Assembly: GCA_902785365.1 (NCBI GenBank)
Contig: CACZYC010000020.1
Location: 55,234 to 119,233, forward strand
From: an uncultured Ruminococcus sp.
GTDB lineage: Bacteria > Bacillota > Clostridia > Oscillospirales > Acutalibacteraceae
Reading direction: 5' to 3'
Length of the DNA stretch: 64,000 bases
In this document: in pieces, positions 1 through 8,861 of the stretch
Numbering within the stretch: position 1 is the first letter of the stretch
Layout: each line of letters opens with the position of its first letter
Program-made: the position numbers and the translations under genes
Notes under the pieces: generated by a model
Told to the model about the DNA's origin: nothing
The model's database searches: none
Seen by the model: the letters and a program-made list of their open reading frames with translations, nothing else

Positions 1-2
1 GC

Positions 3-1658
3 GTCAGCACATTCTACATATCCGCAAAGCAGGGCTACCACGAGGACGAGCTCCTTACATACAACCTCGCCAACACTCAGAAACAGCTCAATGTTGACGG
101 CGGCTGGAACACCTCAGAGGACTTTAATGAATACCTCACAGTAGCGAAGAACGACCGCTTTAATTACGCGCAGGTTGTGGAGAACCAGATTATCGACGCT
201 TCGCACCCGCCTTTCTACTACGCGCTGGTGCACACGGTTTGTTCATTTTTTCCCACGGTATTCAGCCGTTACTTCGCGTATTCAATAAACGTGCTCGCGA
301 TGATAGGCATACTTATTCTGCTGTTTATGATTGGAAAGCGAGTGACAGGCAACAACTTCTACGCTCTCATAGGAGCGGGCGCTTACGCGCTGAGCATAGC
401 CTGTTTCACCACAACAATTTACCTGAGAATGTATGCCACTCTCACGTTTTTCGTGCTGTTGTTTGTGTATCAGATGCTCAGGCTGTACGACAAAAAGAAC
501 GAGGTCAGAATCACCGACTGCCTTATCCTGCTCCCGATAATAATACTCGGTATTTTAACCCAGTATTATTTCATCCTCTTTGCGGGACTGACAGGACTGA
601 TTTTCCTCATTTTCAAAATAAAGGAAAAGTGCTTCAAGGATTTGTTTTTTGTCCTCGGTACGGCTGTTGTCGGGTTCTGCGCGGCTATGCTTATCTATCC
701 GCACATCATCGAGAACGTGCTCGGCGGCAACCGCGGTTTCGGTTCTCTGGAGATTTCGATTGACGCAATCACGATTGTGACTTATGTGGTCTACAAGATT
801 TTCACATACATAGAGATTCTGTCCAAGGATTTGTTCCTCGGTCAGGTATGGCTGTTTGCGCTATGTTGTGTAATTCTTGCCGCGTCGTTTATCTATTTCA
901 GATTTGTCAAAAAGAGAAAGCTAAACCGCAAGGCGATGTTTATAACCATTCCGCCCGTGTTGTACTTTATCTTCATTTCTCTGGTGTCGCCTTTTAACAG
1001 CGACCGCTATGTAATGGCTTCACTGCCGTTTATCGCTATGCTGTTCGCGTTCGGATTCATCAGAATTTTCAATCTGTTCAAGTACGAAAAGATACGCTAT
1101 GCGGTACCCGTATGCGTTGTTTTGGCGTTTATTCTGTCGCTTACGTTTGTGAAGCCCTACTACACCTACGGCAAGACAAATCTCTATGACACAAAGACCG
1201 ATAAAGCTGTCTTTGTCGGTACGGCTATGCTTGAATGGAACAAGGTTATCGACAAGCTTATGCTCTACGACGAGGCTATGATTGCCCAGACCTCAAAGAT
1301 GAACCCGAACCTCGCCAAGGAGCTCGAGAGCTTCGCCACAAAGCGCGGCATTGTAACCAACGGAAAGATAAGCGCCTTTGCCGATTCTTATATGAACAAC
1401 GGCGACGCGCACAAGGAATCCGAGAGCAGTCTCGAAAAGCTCTCTACCGACAAAAAGCTCAACTCTCTCGACGAGATTACTGTCTACATTTCCCGCCTTG
1501 CCGACGGCGATGATGTAATTGACTACATCACAAAGAATACGGATTTCAAGAAATGCGAGCTTATTCAAGCTGACTACAGCTTTGACGATTTCTACAACTG
1601 GTACGATTACTTTGTCGAAACCGAATCGTACTGTAATGTCTATAAATTCTCGAAATAG
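3..1658 (+). CDS. GT-C (GT39/ArnT-like) membrane glycosyltransferase, 5' end outside window
   Basis: The gene starts before the window; its frame is open from base 3, giving 551 visible residues. They begin in a loop with the acidic motif GYHEDE, followed about 50 residues later by DASHPPFYY, then a long series of hydrophobic segments and a hydrophilic C-terminal domain of roughly 170 residues. An acidic loop motif followed by an HPP(L/F)YY segment is typical of GT-C transferases of the GT39/ArnT/PMT superfamily, which move a sugar from a polyprenyl-phosphate donor to a protein or glycan on the outer face of the membrane. Substrate and acceptor cannot be told from the sequence. The stop lies 20 bases before the patatin-like gene, so the two are probably co-transcribed. 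Family is fairly sure, exact role is not. Confidence 0.7.
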   Translation, partial: VSTFYISAKQGYHEDELLTYNLANTQKQLNVDGGWNTSEDFNEYLTVAKNDRFNYAQVVENQIIDASHPPFYYALVHTVCSFFPTVFSRYFAYSINVLAMIGILILLFMIGKRVTGNNFYALIGAGAYALSIACFTTTIYLRMYATLTFFVLLFVYQMLRLYDKKNEVRITDCLILLPIIILGILTQYYFILFAGLTGLIFLIFKIKEKCFKDLFFVLGTAVVGFCAAMLIYPHIIENVLGGNRGFGSLEISIDAITIVTYVVYKIFTYIEILSKDLFLGQVWLFALCCVILAASFIYFRFVKKRKLNRKAMFITIPPVLYFIFISLVSPFNSDRYVMASLPFIAMLFAFGFIRIFNLFKYEKIRYAVPVCVVLAFILSLTFVKPYYTYGKTNLYDTKTDKAVFVGTAMLEWNKVIDKLMLYDEAMIAQTSKMNPNLAKELESFATKRGIVTNGKISAFADSYMNNGDAHKESESSLEKLSTDKKLNSLDEITVYISRLADGDDVIDYITKNTDFKKCELIQADYSFDDFYNWYDYFVETESYCNVYKFSK

Positions 1659-1678
1659 GATTCAGGGGTGAAAAAGTT

Positions 1679-2581
1679 TTGAAAAGATTAAAAAAACTGT
1701 CCCGAGAGGAAAGAAAAGACTGTATCGGGATCGCTTTTTCGGGAGGCGGACTGCAGGGTATCGCTCACATCGGCGCTATAAAGGCGCTGTATGAGCTGGG
1801 TATTCATCCGCAGTTTGTGTCGGGCACAAGTTCGGGCGCGGCTATGGCGGCTATAATCGCCATGGGATTTGAAGCCGATGAGATGACGAGAATCGCGAAA
1901 AAATATTGGAAAACCCTCGCCGAAATTGACAACGGTATTATCTTCAAGGGCGTGGCGCAGCTTGTTCTCAACAAGAACATCAAGCGTGACGGGCTCAAGT
2001 CGGGCAAGCTTATTTCGGATGTAATCCGTGAGATTATGTATATAAGAAATATTAACAGTTTTCGCGACCTTCCTATTAACCTCTCAGTGTGCACGGTAGA
2101 CACACTCACCACCGACGAGTGTATCTTTACGACCTTTGATGAGGGGTTGGAGAACGACCACATCCATTACCTAACGGGTGTTCCGCTGGAGACTGCTGTC
2201 CGAGCGAGTATGTCATTCCCCGCTATTTACACCACCTGTACATACAAGAACTACAACTTTATCGACGGCGGCTCAAAGGACAATCTCCCCGTCAAAATCC
2301 TCAAGGATATGGGCGTGGGCAAGGTGCTCGCCATCGGCTTTGATATTATGGACTATGATCCCAACCCGGGGCTTAACGGACTCATCAAGGTAATCTGGCG
2401 CGCGCTGGACGTTTACTCGATTGACGGCACGCGTAAGTCAATGAAAATGGCTGATCTGGCTGTGGAAATACAGAACGAGAACACTGCCCTCTTCGACATA
2501 AACAACGTCGATGAAACAATTCAGGAGGGCTACGACTGCATTATGAAACACAAGGATAAGATACTCGAAATATTTGGTTAA
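1679..2581 (+). CDS. Patatin-like phospholipase family protein
   Basis: 300 residues. The N-terminal half has the patatin signature: the glycine-rich oxyanion stretch FSGGGLQGIAHIG near residues 20-32, the nucleophile elbow GTSSG near residue 49, and the DGG motif carrying the catalytic Asp near residue 197. These give the Ser-Asp dyad of patatin-type lipid acyl hydrolases. No signal peptide is visible, so a cytoplasmic or membrane-peripheral location is likely. The start is a TTG at 1679, preceded by the purine-rich AGGGGTG at the right distance; an in-frame ATG is not available nearby. It follows the glycosyltransferase by 20 bases and precedes rimM by about 50 bases. Substrate is unknown. 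Confidence 0.85.
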   Translation: MKRLKKLSREERKDCIGIAFSGGGLQGIAHIGAIKALYELGIHPQFVSGTSSGAAMAAIIAMGFEADEMTRIAKKYWKTLAEIDNGIIFKGVAQLVLNKNIKRDGLKSGKLISDVIREIMYIRNINSFRDLPINLSVCTVDTLTTDECIFTTFDEGLENDHIHYLTGVPLETAVRASMSFPAIYTTCTYKNYNFIDGGSKDNLPVKILKDMGVGKVLAIGFDIMDYDPNPGLNGLIKVIWRALDVYSIDGTRKSMKMADLAVEIQNENTALFDINNVDETIQEGYDCIMKHKDKILEIFG

Positions 2582-2634
2582 ACTGTAGGGGAGCCGCTCC
2601 CGCTGCTCCCGATTTTCGGATTTGAGGGGTTAGT

Positions 2635-3147
2635 ATGAAAAAACAGTTTTTAGAGGCGGGTAAGGTTGTAGGCACTCACGGACTGCGCGGTGAAATCCGT
2701 GTCGAGTGCTGGTGCGACAGTCCCGCGTTCCTCGCCGAGTTTGAAACCCTGTATTTTGAGGAGGGTAAAGTTGAACTCAGCGTTAAGTCCAGGCCGCACA
2801 AAAATATAGTTCTCACAAAAATCAAGGACACAGATACCGTGGAGGACGCCGAAAAGCTCCGCGGAAAAATCCTGTATATAAACCGCGACGACGTTATTCT
2901 CCCCGAGGGCAAAAACTTCATTCAGGACCTCATCGGCTGCAAGGTGCTCGACGAGAGCGACCGCAGCGTTGAGTACGGCGAAATTACCGAGGTATTCAAG
3001 ACGGGAGCTAACGACGTTTACACCGTAAAAAAAGGTGATAAGCTGTATTATGTTCCCGTTGTGGACAGCATTGTCACTCTGAAAAATGTTGACGAGGGAT
3101 TTGTACTCGTCAGACCTGTTAAGGGGCTTTTCGATAATGAAGATTGA
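2635..3147 (+). CDS. rimM: Ribosome maturation factor RimM
   Basis: 170 residues, the normal family length. The N-terminal RimM domain begins with EAGKVVGTHGLRGEIRV, the usual opening, and the C-terminal PRC-barrel half contains DLIGCKVLDE and YYVPVVDSIV. RimM binds ribosomal protein S19 and helps assemble the head of the 30S subunit. The ATG at 2635 is preceded by GAGGGG. The gene overlaps the start of trmD by 11 bases, giving translational coupling of two ribosome/tRNA maturation genes, an arrangement seen across Firmicutes. The usual rpsP upstream and rplS downstream are not next to it here. Confidence 0.95.
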   Translation: MKKQFLEAGKVVGTHGLRGEIRVECWCDSPAFLAEFETLYFEEGKVELSVKSRPHKNIVLTKIKDTDTVEDAEKLRGKILYINRDDVILPEGKNFIQDLIGCKVLDESDRSVEYGEITEVFKTGANDVYTVKKGDKLYYVPVVDSIVTLKNVDEGFVLVRPVKGLFDNED

Positions 3148-3868
3148 TTTGATAACCCTGTTCCCCGAAATGTGCGAGGCAGTCCTCGGCGAGAGCGTGA
3201 TAGGACGCGCTCAGAAGTCAGGGGCAATAGATATAAACTGCGTTCAGCTGCGCGACTACGCTCTGGACAAACACCGCCGTGTGGACGACACGGTCTACGG
3301 CGGTGGAATGGGTATGCTTATGAAGTGCGAGCCCATAGCTCTGTGCTATGAGGATATCTGTCAAAAGCGCGGGGAAAAGCCTTATTTTGTCTATATGTCG
3401 CCGCAGGGCAGACCGCTCACTCAGCAAAGGCTCAAGGAGCTCTCAAAGCTTGACTGCATCTGTGTGCTCGCGGGACACTACGAGGGCGTTGACCAGAGGG
3501 TAATCGACGAGCTTGTCGATGAGGAAATCTCAATCGGCGACTACGTTCTCACCGGCGGGGAACTGCCCGCGCTTGTTTTTGCGGACGCTCTGGCGCGGCT
3601 TGTGCCCGGGGTTCTCTCCAACGACGAGTGCTTTACCGAGGAAAGCCACTACAAAGGTCTGCTCGAATATCCGCAGTACACCAAACCGCAGGTCTGGAGG
3701 GGGAAAGAAGTTCCTCCCGTACTCTACAGCGGAGACCATCAGAAGGTAGACCGCTGGCGCTATGAGCACAGCCTTATCAATACCGCCCAAAAACGTCCCG
3801 ATATGCTCGACAAAATAACGCTCAGTGATGACGATAAAAAAATACTATTTGACAATGGTTTTAGTTAA
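3137..3868 (+). CDS. trmD: tRNA (guanine-N1)-methyltransferase TrmD
   Basis: 243 residues when started at the ATG at 3137, which gives the standard opening MKIDLITLFPEM; a longer in-frame reading from 3086 lies inside rimM and is not needed. TrmD uses S-adenosylmethionine to methylate G37 of tRNAs that read CNN codons, preventing frameshifting. Visible SPOUT-class motifs are YMSPQGRPL, LCVLAGHYEGVDQRV-like residues around 105-120 and SIGDYVLTGGELPAL, which form the trefoil knot that binds the cofactor. The gene overlaps rimM by 11 bases and is followed by a promoter-bearing gap before the HPr gene. Confidence 0.96.
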   Translation: MKIDLITLFPEMCEAVLGESVIGRAQKSGAIDINCVQLRDYALDKHRRVDDTVYGGGMGMLMKCEPIALCYEDICQKRGEKPYFVYMSPQGRPLTQQRLKELSKLDCICVLAGHYEGVDQRVIDELVDEEISIGDYVLTGGELPALVFADALARLVPGVLSNDECFTEESHYKGLLEYPQYTKPQVWRGKEVPPVLYSGDHQKVDRWRYEHSLINTAQKRPDMLDKITLSDDDKKILFDNGFS

Positions 3869-3935
3869 GTTGCACAAACCGAAAATAGCTAAAACAGATT
3901 AAAATGTTATTAAATCCAAAATTGATTTTTCGGTG

Positions 3936-3963
3936 TTGACGATAATAAGAAAAGTGCTATAAT
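3936..3963 (+). promoter_or_regulatory. Sigma-A-type promoter of the HPr gene
   Basis: TTGACG at 3936-3941 and TATAAT at 3958-3963 are separated by 16 bases. The start codon of the HPr gene lies about 70 bases downstream, so the HPr mRNA has a leader of roughly 60 bases. The good match to consensus fits high expression of a phosphocarrier gene. Confidence 0.75.
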
Positions 3964-4031
3964 ATGTATGTAATTGGAGCACACTACTCCAAAGTGTATG
4001 AACTATATAAGAATTTTGAGAGGTTTTACTT

Positions 4032-4295
4032 ATGTACGTTAAGGAAGTTTTAGTTAAGAATAAAGCAGGTCTGCACGCGCGTCCCGCTACATTCTTCATA
4101 CAGAAGGCTAACGAATTCAAGGCTACTATCTGGGTAGAGAAAGAAGAAAGACGAGTTAACGCCAAGAGCCTTTTGGGAGTACTCTCTCTCGGAATCATCG
4201 GCGGAACAACAATCAAGATTATCGCTGACGGCGCTGACGAGCAGGAAGCTGTCGACGGTCTTGTTTCTTTGGTTGATTCAGGTTTTGCTGACTAA
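4032..4295 (+). CDS. ptsH: HPr-family phosphocarrier protein
   Basis: 87 residues, the normal HPr length. The phosphorylation site His15 lies in AGLHARPA and the regulatory Ser46 in NAKSLLGVLSLGI; both are present, so the protein can in principle act in PTS sugar uptake (phosphorylated on His by Enzyme I) and in HPr-kinase-dependent catabolite control through CcpA (phosphorylated on Ser). A Crh-type protein would lack His15, so this is HPr rather than Crh. It is monocistronic: it has its own promoter upstream and a strong terminator directly after the stop. No Enzyme I gene is adjacent, which is common when ptsH and ptsI are unlinked. Confidence 0.92.
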   Translation: MYVKEVLVKNKAGLHARPATFFIQKANEFKATIWVEKEERRVNAKSLLGVLSLGIIGGTTIKIIADGADEQEAVDGLVSLVDSGFAD

Positions 4296-4310
4296 GTAAG
4301 ATTTATTTAG

Positions 4311-4340
4311 GGCAGACTCATTTTGAGCCTGCCTTTTTTT
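4311..4340 (+). terminator. Rho-independent terminator of the HPr gene
   Basis: The hairpin GGCAGACTCA / TGAGCCTGCC is followed by a run of seven T residues, 16 bases after the HPr stop codon. Confidence 0.85.
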
Positions 4341-4354
4341 AGTTCTCCACTGAA

Positions 4355-4660
4355 GGCTTCCCTTGGGGGAAGCTGTCAGGCGTAGCCTGACTGAAGAGGG
4401 TCCACATAAAAAAGTAAATTAGTTCACGTTTGATATATCGAGCGTTTCTAAAGTTGACCCTCTCCCGACTTCGCTACGCTCAGCCACCCTTTCCTTAGCA
4501 GGAGACGGCTTCCTAAGCCGGAGACGGCAAACCCTCTGTCGCATTCGCGACATCTCCCTTAGTAAGGGAGTCTCCCTTTTGTCCCTTAGTAAGGGAGTCT
4601 CCCTTTTGTCCGCTCCGCGGACATTTCCCCTAGCAGGGGAATTTCCCAAGGGAGGGCTTA
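4355..4660. repeat. Type A palindromic intergenic repeat, copy 1 (long form)
   Basis: About 300 bases filled with nested inverted repeats. The ends are imperfect terminal inverted repeats: GGCTTCCCTTGGGGG on the left and CCCAAGGGAGGGCTT on the right. Internal palindromes include GTCAGGCGTAGCCTGAC, TGTCGCATTCGCGACA and TGTCCGCTCCGCGGACA. The unit CCCTTAGTAAGGGAGTCTCC is present twice in tandem. Related copies lie in at least six other gaps of this window. It fills most of the gap between the HPr terminator and uvrC and contains no gene. Confidence 0.8.
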
Positions 4661-4700
4661 GCGGTTTCCCATATTTTAAAGACAAAATAAAGATAAACCT

Positions 4701-6527
4701 ATGAATACTAAACTTTCCGAACTCCGCAAGAGGGCGATGGCGCTGCCGCTGTCCCCCGGAGTTTATATAATGCGCGACAAAAACAAAAAGATAATATACA
4801 TCGGTAAAGCCAAGGCGCTGAAAAACCGTGTGTCACAGTATTTCGGTTCACAGAACAACCACCCTGAAAAAGTCAGACGTATGGTTGAGAATGTGGATTT
4901 TTTTGACTATATAATCTGCGACAGCGAGTTCGAGGCGCTTATTCTTGAATGCAGTCTTATCAAACAGCACACACCCAAATACAACATCCTGCTCAAGGAC
5001 GACAAGGGCTACAGCTACATCAGGGTGTCAAACGACAAGTGGCGCAAGATTACCTACGAGCTTCAGAAGGCTGACGACGACGCGCTCTATATCGGGCCGT
5101 ACAAGAGCAGCTTTTATGTCAAGCAGAGTGTGGAGGAAGCCAACAAGATTTTTAAACTGCCCACCTGCAACCGCAAATTCCCGGAGGATTTCGGCAAGCA
5201 AAGACCTTGCCTTAATTTCCACATCAAGCAGTGCGCGGCTCCCTGTACGGGCAGGGTGAGCTTTGAGGAGTATGACGAGAGCGTCAGACAGGCGCTGGAC
5301 TTCCTCAAGGGCGGCAGCGGCAAGTCCGTCAAAATGCTCACCGAGGAAATGGAGAAAGCCTCCGAAAACCTCGAGTTTGAGCGTGCCGCCAAAATCCGCG
5401 ACAAAATCAACGCGGTCAAAAAAATGTCCGAAAAGCAAAAGGTGGTCGCCGTCAGCGTTCCCGACCAGGACGTAATTGCCTACTTTACCGACGGTGAACG
5501 CGGCTGTTTTCAGATTTTTAAGTTTGAGGGCGGCAGACTGACCGACCACGAGAATTTTATAATAAACAACCCTATGGAACAGGACGATGAGCTCTCGCAG
5601 TTTATCACAGGCTACTACTCGATGAACCGCGCTGTCCCGCGCAACATCACCCTTGACAGATTGCCCGAGGACAGCGAACTGCTCGAAAAGTGGCTCACGG
5701 AAAAGAGCGGCAGGCGTGTTTATCTCACCGCTCCTCAGCGCGGCGAACAGGCTCAGCTCGTGAGTATGTGCAGGAAGAACGCCGCCGAGGCTCTCGCTCA
5801 GATCAAGGGCAGAACCTCCCGTGAATACTCCGTTTTGGAGGAGCTCAGAGAGCTTCTGGGACTCGATAAAATACCCGAATATATAGAGAGCTATGATATT
5901 TCAAACCTCGCGGGCACAGAGAATGTCGCGGGTATGATTGTGTACGAAAACGGCAAACCTCTTAAATCCGCCTACAAAAAGTTCAGGATAAAGAGCTTTG
6001 AAGGTCAGGACGACTATGCCTCTATGGCGGAGGTTCTTGACAGGCGATTTACGGAATATGAGGAGAACAGGGACAGCGGCGAGGGCTTCGGACGTTTGCC
6101 CGATCTCATACTGCTCGACGGCGGTAAAGGACAGGTCGCCGCGGTTATGCCCGTGCTCCAAAAGCACAACGTCAATGTTCCCGTGTTCGGTATGGTTAAG
6201 GACACAAGCCACCGCACCAGAGCCGTTACGGGCTCCGGAGGGGAGATATCCATAAACTCATACAGAAGCGTGTTCACTTTCCTGAGCAAAATGCAGGACG
6301 AGGTTCACCGCTTCGCCATAGGATATCACCGTCAAAGACGTAAGAACGCGGTCATAAACAGCTCGCTTACCGATATCGACGGCGTGGGAGCTGTCAGAGC
6401 GAAAGCGCTGTTAAAGCATTTCAGAACAATCGCGAATATCAGAAATGCCGACCTCGAGGAGCTCGAGATGTGCCCCAAAATGACGCACGACTCGGCGGTC
6501 GCGGTATTTAATTATTTTCACAAATAA
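4701..6527 (+). CDS. uvrC: Excinuclease ABC subunit C
   Basis: 608 residues, the usual UvrC length. Domains in order: N-terminal GIY-YIG nuclease (PGVYIMRDKNKKIIYIGKA, about residues 20-38) for the 3' incision; a Cys-containing region (LPTCNRKFP and RPCLNFHIKQCAAPC); a UVR motif for UvrB binding (about 210-245, AKIRDKINAVKKM); an RNase H-like domain for the 5' incision, starting near ESYDISNLAGTENV; and a C-terminal helix-hairpin-helix (TDIDGVGAVRAKALLKHF). UvrC cuts on both sides of a bulky DNA lesion in nucleotide excision repair. The ATG at 4701 has only a weak ribosome binding site (AAATAAAGATAAA), so translation may be modest. It stands between two intergenic repeats. Confidence 0.96.
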   Translation: MNTKLSELRKRAMALPLSPGVYIMRDKNKKIIYIGKAKALKNRVSQYFGSQNNHPEKVRRMVENVDFFDYIICDSEFEALILECSLIKQHTPKYNILLKDDKGYSYIRVSNDKWRKITYELQKADDDALYIGPYKSSFYVKQSVEEANKIFKLPTCNRKFPEDFGKQRPCLNFHIKQCAAPCTGRVSFEEYDESVRQALDFLKGGSGKSVKMLTEEMEKASENLEFERAAKIRDKINAVKKMSEKQKVVAVSVPDQDVIAYFTDGERGCFQIFKFEGGRLTDHENFIINNPMEQDDELSQFITGYYSMNRAVPRNITLDRLPEDSELLEKWLTEKSGRRVYLTAPQRGEQAQLVSMCRKNAAEALAQIKGRTSREYSVLEELRELLGLDKIPEYIESYDISNLAGTENVAGMIVYENGKPLKSAYKKFRIKSFEGQDDYASMAEVLDRRFTEYEENRDSGEGFGRLPDLILLDGGKGQVAAVMPVLQKHNVNVPVFGMVKDTSHRTRAVTGSGGEISINSYRSVFTFLSKMQDEVHRFAIGYHRQRRKNAVINSSLTDIDGVGAVRAKALLKHFRTIANIRNADLEELEMCPKMTHDSAVAVFNYFHK

Positions 6528-6544
6528 TATAAAGCCCTCCCTTT

Positions 6545-6790
6545 TGGAGATAGTCTGTTTATCAAACGTATAGTAAGGAACGGGGGTCTCGTTGTCCCCT
6601 TGGGGAAAATGTCAGCCGCAGGCTGACAAAAGGGGTAAGCAAGTGTTACAGCAAGGTCAGAAGAAGTCTTTATCAGCACAACATCTGTTGAACCGCTTAC
6701 GCTGCTGCCCCCCTCTGCTGCGCTGGCGCTCCGCTTCTCCCCCAAGGGGGAGACAAGACCGCTACTCCTTTCTATACCGCGCGTGGATAG
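6545..6790. repeat. Type B intergenic repeat, copy 1
   Basis: About 245 bases between uvrC and rsmD. It runs from ATAGTCTGTTTATCAAACGT through GGGGGTCTCGTTGTCCCC, the palindrome TGTCAGCCGCAGGCTGACA and a second half ending in CTCCCCCAAGGGGGAGACA and CTTTCTATACCGCG. A second copy lies in opposite orientation at 33749-33990. It has no gene; reading frames crossing it are low-complexity shadows. Confidence 0.7.
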
Positions 6791-6829
6791 ACTGCTACTC
6801 ATGGGAAAGCAATTTGGAAAGGATATATT

Positions 6830-7378
6830 ATGCGCGTAATAACAGGCTCCGCAAGGGGCAGAAAACTCGAAACACTCAGCGGAGACGACGTACGCCCGAC
6901 CACCGACAAGGTCAAAGAGGCGGTTTTCTCGGCTATACAATTCGATATTGAGGGGAGGAGCTTCCTCGACTTGTTCGCGGGCAGCGGACAGATGGGAATA
7001 GAGGCGCTCAGCAGAGGCGCGGAATCCGCGACATTTGTCGATAAAAGCCGAAAGTCGGTCGACATCGTCCGCAAAAACCTGAATAACGTCGGTTTTTACG
7101 AAAAAGCGAAGGTTTTTCACGCCGACAGCATAGCTTTCATAGATTCAACCACCGATTTGTACGATATTGTTTATCTCGACCCGCCGTTCGGTTCGGGATT
7201 GTTACAAAATGCTTTGCCTAAAATTGCCGAAAAAATGAAAAAAACAGGTGTAATTATTGCCGAAAATGAAGAAAATGAGGTGATTTTACAAAAATATGGT
7301 GAATTTGTGCTTGACAGACAAAAACACTATGGTAAAATAAAAGTAAGTATGTACAGACATAAGGATTTTGTTTTATGA
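6830..7378 (+). CDS. rsmD: 16S rRNA (guanine(966)-N2)-methyltransferase RsmD
   Basis: 182 residues, normal for RsmD. The opening MRVITGSARGRKLET is the family signature. The SAM-binding motif is FLDLFAGSGQMGIEALSRGA (residues 45-64) and the catalytic motif IV is DPPFGSG (about 118-124). The enzyme methylates G966 of 16S rRNA in the small subunit head. The ATG at 6830 is preceded by AAAGGATAT. The stop overlaps the coaD start in an ATGA, so the two are translationally coupled; rsmD-coaD pairs are very common in Firmicutes. Confidence 0.94.
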   Translation: MRVITGSARGRKLETLSGDDVRPTTDKVKEAVFSAIQFDIEGRSFLDLFAGSGQMGIEALSRGAESATFVDKSRKSVDIVRKNLNNVGFYEKAKVFHADSIAFIDSTTDLYDIVYLDPPFGSGLLQNALPKIAEKMKKTGVIIAENEENEVILQKYGEFVLDRQKHYGKIKVSMYRHKDFVL

Positions 7379-7854
7379 AAACAAAGGTTATTTGTCCGGG
7401 CAGTTTTGATCCCGTCACATTAGGTCATGTCGATATCATAACCAGAGCGTCAAAAATGTTTGACAGCGTTGTGGTAGGCGTGCTCAACAATCCCGCCAAG
7501 AACTCCAGCTTTACAACAGAGGAGCGTATGGAACTTCTGAGAAAGGCGACAGCGGGGCTCCAAAATATTGAGATTGTCGAATTTGACGGCCTGCTTGCCG
7601 ATTATACCCGCGAGCGCGGTATTACGGCTATCGTAAAGGGACTGAGAGCTGTATCGGATTTTGAGTATGAATTTCAGCAGGCGCTGTTCAATAAAAAGCT
7701 TAATCCCGAACTGGAGACGATTTTCCTGACATCCAACACGGAGTTTATGTATCTCAGCTCAAGCGGTGTCAAGCAGGTCGCTTCCCTCGGCGGAGACATA
7801 AGCTCATTTGTACCTGAATGTGTGCACGATGAAATACTTAAAAGGTTAAAATAA
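7375..7854 (+). CDS. coaD: Phosphopantetheine adenylyltransferase
   Basis: 159 residues, standard CoaD size. The nucleotidyltransferase motif (T/H)xGH appears as PGSFDPVTLGHVDI near residues 9-21, and the second signature region includes FLTSNTEFMYLSSSGVKQVA near 120-140, with the Ser-Ser segment that closes over ATP. CoaD makes dephospho-CoA from ATP and 4'-phosphopantetheine, the penultimate step of coenzyme A synthesis. Start ATG overlaps the rsmD stop by four bases. A coiled-coil protein gene follows after 37 bases and may share the transcript. Confidence 0.95.
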   Translation: MKTKVICPGSFDPVTLGHVDIITRASKMFDSVVVGVLNNPAKNSSFTTEERMELLRKATAGLQNIEIVEFDGLLADYTRERGITAIVKGLRAVSDFEYEFQQALFNKKLNPELETIFLTSNTEFMYLSSSGVKQVASLGGDISSFVPECVHDEILKRLK

Positions 7855-7891
7855 AATCCAAAGAGAAATTTTATATAGGAGAGTGGAGAAA

Positions 7892-8362
7892 ATGGACAGA
7901 TTAGACAAGAGAGTAGAGGACTTAATCTTAGAATTACAGGATATGGTAAACGACGCCAAGGGCGTGCCTATGTCAAGAGACAAGAAGGTAATTATCTCGG
8001 GCGACCGTGTTTTTGATATTCTTGACGAAATCGAGGATAACCTTCCCGCGGAAATCAGCGTTGCCAAGAACATCGTTGCCGACCGTGACGCTATCATTGA
8101 GGAAGCTCACCGCAACGCCGACGAGATTATCCGTCAGGCTGAGGAGCGCCGCAAGATTATGGTAAGCCAGCACGAGGTTACTCTTGCTGCCGAGGCTAAG
8201 TCAAAGGAAATCCTTAACGACGCCAAGAAAAAGTCTGTTGAAATGCACAAAGCAGCCAACTCCTATGTTGAGGATATTATGCGCCGCGCAGACGAGAGCA
8301 TCACATCCTACGCTCAGGAAATCCGCAAGGCTCGTCAGAACCTCAAGAGCTCAATGAAATAA
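7892..8362 (+). CDS. Coiled-coil protein, DivIVA/ATP-synthase-subunit-like, function unknown
   Basis: 156 residues from the ATG at 7892, which has AGGAG ten bases upstream; a GTG nine bases earlier is also possible. The protein is rich in Glu, Lys, Arg and Ala and is predicted by eye to be mostly helical with heptad spacing from about residue 60 onward (AHRNADEIIRQAEERRKIM, AAEAKSKEILNDAKKKSVEM). Similar short coiled-coil proteins after coaD in Clostridia are often labelled as V-type ATPase subunit H-like or DivIVA-like, but no catalytic motif is visible. Position next to coaD and upstream of the division cluster makes an envelope or division role possible, which is only inference. Confidence 0.6.
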   Translation: MDRLDKRVEDLILELQDMVNDAKGVPMSRDKKVIISGDRVFDILDEIEDNLPAEISVAKNIVADRDAIIEEAHRNADEIIRQAEERRKIMVSQHEVTLAAEAKSKEILNDAKKKSVEMHKAANSYVEDIMRRADESITSYAQEIRKARQNLKSSMK

Positions 8363-8365
8363 TGA

Positions 8366-8645
8366 GTGGTCAGTGTTCAGTGGTCAGCAGTCAGTGATCA
8401 GTGGTCAGTGGTCAGTGAATGTCGAGAACAAAGAAACTGCTAACTTAGAAGTTTAGTTCCCGAACTATTTATATTCATCTAATAATATAAATCAAAGTCT
8501 TAGGCTCAGCACAGAACCTAAGACTTTATTTCTATTATTTGTCATTCTGAGGCTTGCCGAAGAATCTTAAAGATCCTTCGCTGCGCTCAGGATGAGAGTA
8601 TTGTTTTGTTCTCGATATTTACTGCCAACTGACCACTGCTCACTG
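8366..8645. mobile_element. Type C composite repeat (TCAGTG element), copy 1, non-coding
   Basis: The left end is an array of TCAGTG(G/A)TCAGTG units followed by AATGTCGAGAACAAA; the right end is the inverse, TTTTGTTCTCGATATTTACTG followed by ACTGACCACTG units. Between them are a hairpin AAAGTCTTAGGCTC / AACCTAAGACTTT and a type D inverted repeat (TGTCATTCTGAGGC / GCGCTCAGGATGA around AAGAATCTTAAAGATCCTTC). The structure is that of a non-autonomous element with terminal inverted repeats. It starts directly after the stop codon of the coiled-coil gene. The rest of the gap up to 8861 holds the mraZ promoter. Confidence 0.7.
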
Positions 8646-8740
8646 TCATCATATTTCTAATAATGAAAAATGCTGACATGTTTTGTCGAATGTTACAAAA
8701 AAAGCCTCGGATATTTAGTAATAATGCTGTAACATTTTTC

Positions 8741-8769
8741 TTGCAATTTAATTACAAATAGTATATAAT
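8741..8769 (+). promoter_or_regulatory. Promoter of the mraZ division cluster
   Basis: TTGCAA at 8741-8746 and TATAAT at 8764-8769 with a 17-base spacer, about 90 bases before the mraZ start. It is the only strong promoter seen directly ahead of mraZ. Confidence 0.65.
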
Positions 8770-8861
8770 GATTACATCGGTGGCATTTAGTGTCAATAAG
8801 TGAATATTTTGGCTCAAAATACACCGTCTTGGATGAAATTTTAATGAGGGGAGATGGCAGA

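Noticed and set aside
8790..8861. N-terminal extension of MraZ
   Set aside because: The frame upstream lacks homology and overlaps the promoter leader; MFSGTTFNSIDAKGR is the normal start.
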